Source: Candidatus Methanosuratincola sp. (GTDB taxonomy: Archaea; Thermoproteota; Methanomethylicia; Methanomethylicales; Methanomethylicaceae). Taken from it: DNA of 5,540 nt. The DNA lies in NCBI GenBank assembly GCA_029907755.1, contig JARYLH010000094.1, forward strand, positions 1 through 5,540, given 5' to 3'. Shown here in pieces: positions 5,431 to 5,540 of this stretch. The notes beneath the pieces are model-generated. The model was not told the DNA's origin, made no database searches, and saw only the letters and a program-made list of their open reading frames with translations. A program made the translations under genes and the position numbers. Every line of letters starts with the position of its first letter. Positions within the stretch are counted from its first letter, which is position 1.

Positions 5431-5540
5431 ATGTTCAACTTCGGAAGGCGTTCCGAGTCTATTAGGCTAGGGTTGCTACTGCCTTTGGCAGTTGCAACCG
5501 GGGTAATGACCTCAGCAGTGTCCCGGGTGGCCTCGCTGCT
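5431..5540 (+). CDS. Start of an unidentified, probably exported protein (partial)
   Basis: The frame is open from ATG 5431 to the window edge (36 full codons). The visible N-terminus is MFNFGRRSESIRLGLLLPLA followed by VATGVMTSAVSRVASLL. Arg-containing residues come first, then a hydrophobic stretch from about residue 13 to 27, which is consistent with a signal peptide or N-terminal membrane segment. The SESIRLG motif is not a twin-arginine signal. The start is secure because of the strong ribosome binding site. It may belong to the same exported-protein cluster, but no function can be read from this much. Confidence 0.8.
   Translation, partial: MFNFGRRSESIRLGLLLPLAVATGVMTSAVSRVASL

Overview
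The window is bacterial DNA of roughly balanced base composition. Three of the reading frames have strong purine-rich ribosome binding sites. It looks like an accessory, cell-surface type region rather than a housekeeping one. No gene in it fixes the taxonomy. The style of the secreted beta-helix proteins (a TVCPxG..xxIQxAIDAAP opening and Asn-rich rungs) recalls uncultured thermophile-associated phyla such as Bipolaricaulota, but that is a low-confidence impression from memory.

Layout. (1) Positions 1-314 hold the OrfA end of an IS3-family insertion sequence, transcribed leftward out of the window; its terminal repeat ends at 314. (2) Immediately after it, coding-looking sequence with no start codon runs from 315 into a long orphan ORF (440-1957). 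The IS has therefore cut off the 5' end of that gene. (3) A secreted right-handed beta-helix (NosD/pectate-lyase-like) gene starts at 2045. It is broken by an in-frame TAG at 2978, a 1-nt frameshift near 3150 and another TAG at 3253, but its original C-terminus is still readable up to 3336. (4) Positions 3337-4137 hold a second orphan gene, readable from TTG 3508, whose coding character begins upstream in another frame. The two frames meet at a C CCA AAC heptamer. (5) An intact secreted beta-helix protein of 381 residues occupies 4189-5334. (6) A further gene with a near-perfect Shine-Dalgarno and a hydrophobic N-terminus starts at 5431 and leaves the window.

The genes appear to form a tandemly repeated two-gene unit: an orphan, cysteine-containing, apparently alpha/beta protein with a Pro/Gly/Ser-rich tail, followed by an exported beta-helix protein ending in a distinctive LCPxDYPWPxGFVKG tail. 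The 3' ends of the two beta-helix genes are 41/47 identical at DNA level, while most of the rest has diverged. The upstream unit is decaying (IS insertion, nonsense and frameshift lesions). The downstream unit keeps an intact beta-helix gene but has a damaged or recoded first gene. No RNA gene, CRISPR array or recognisable metabolic enzyme is visible.
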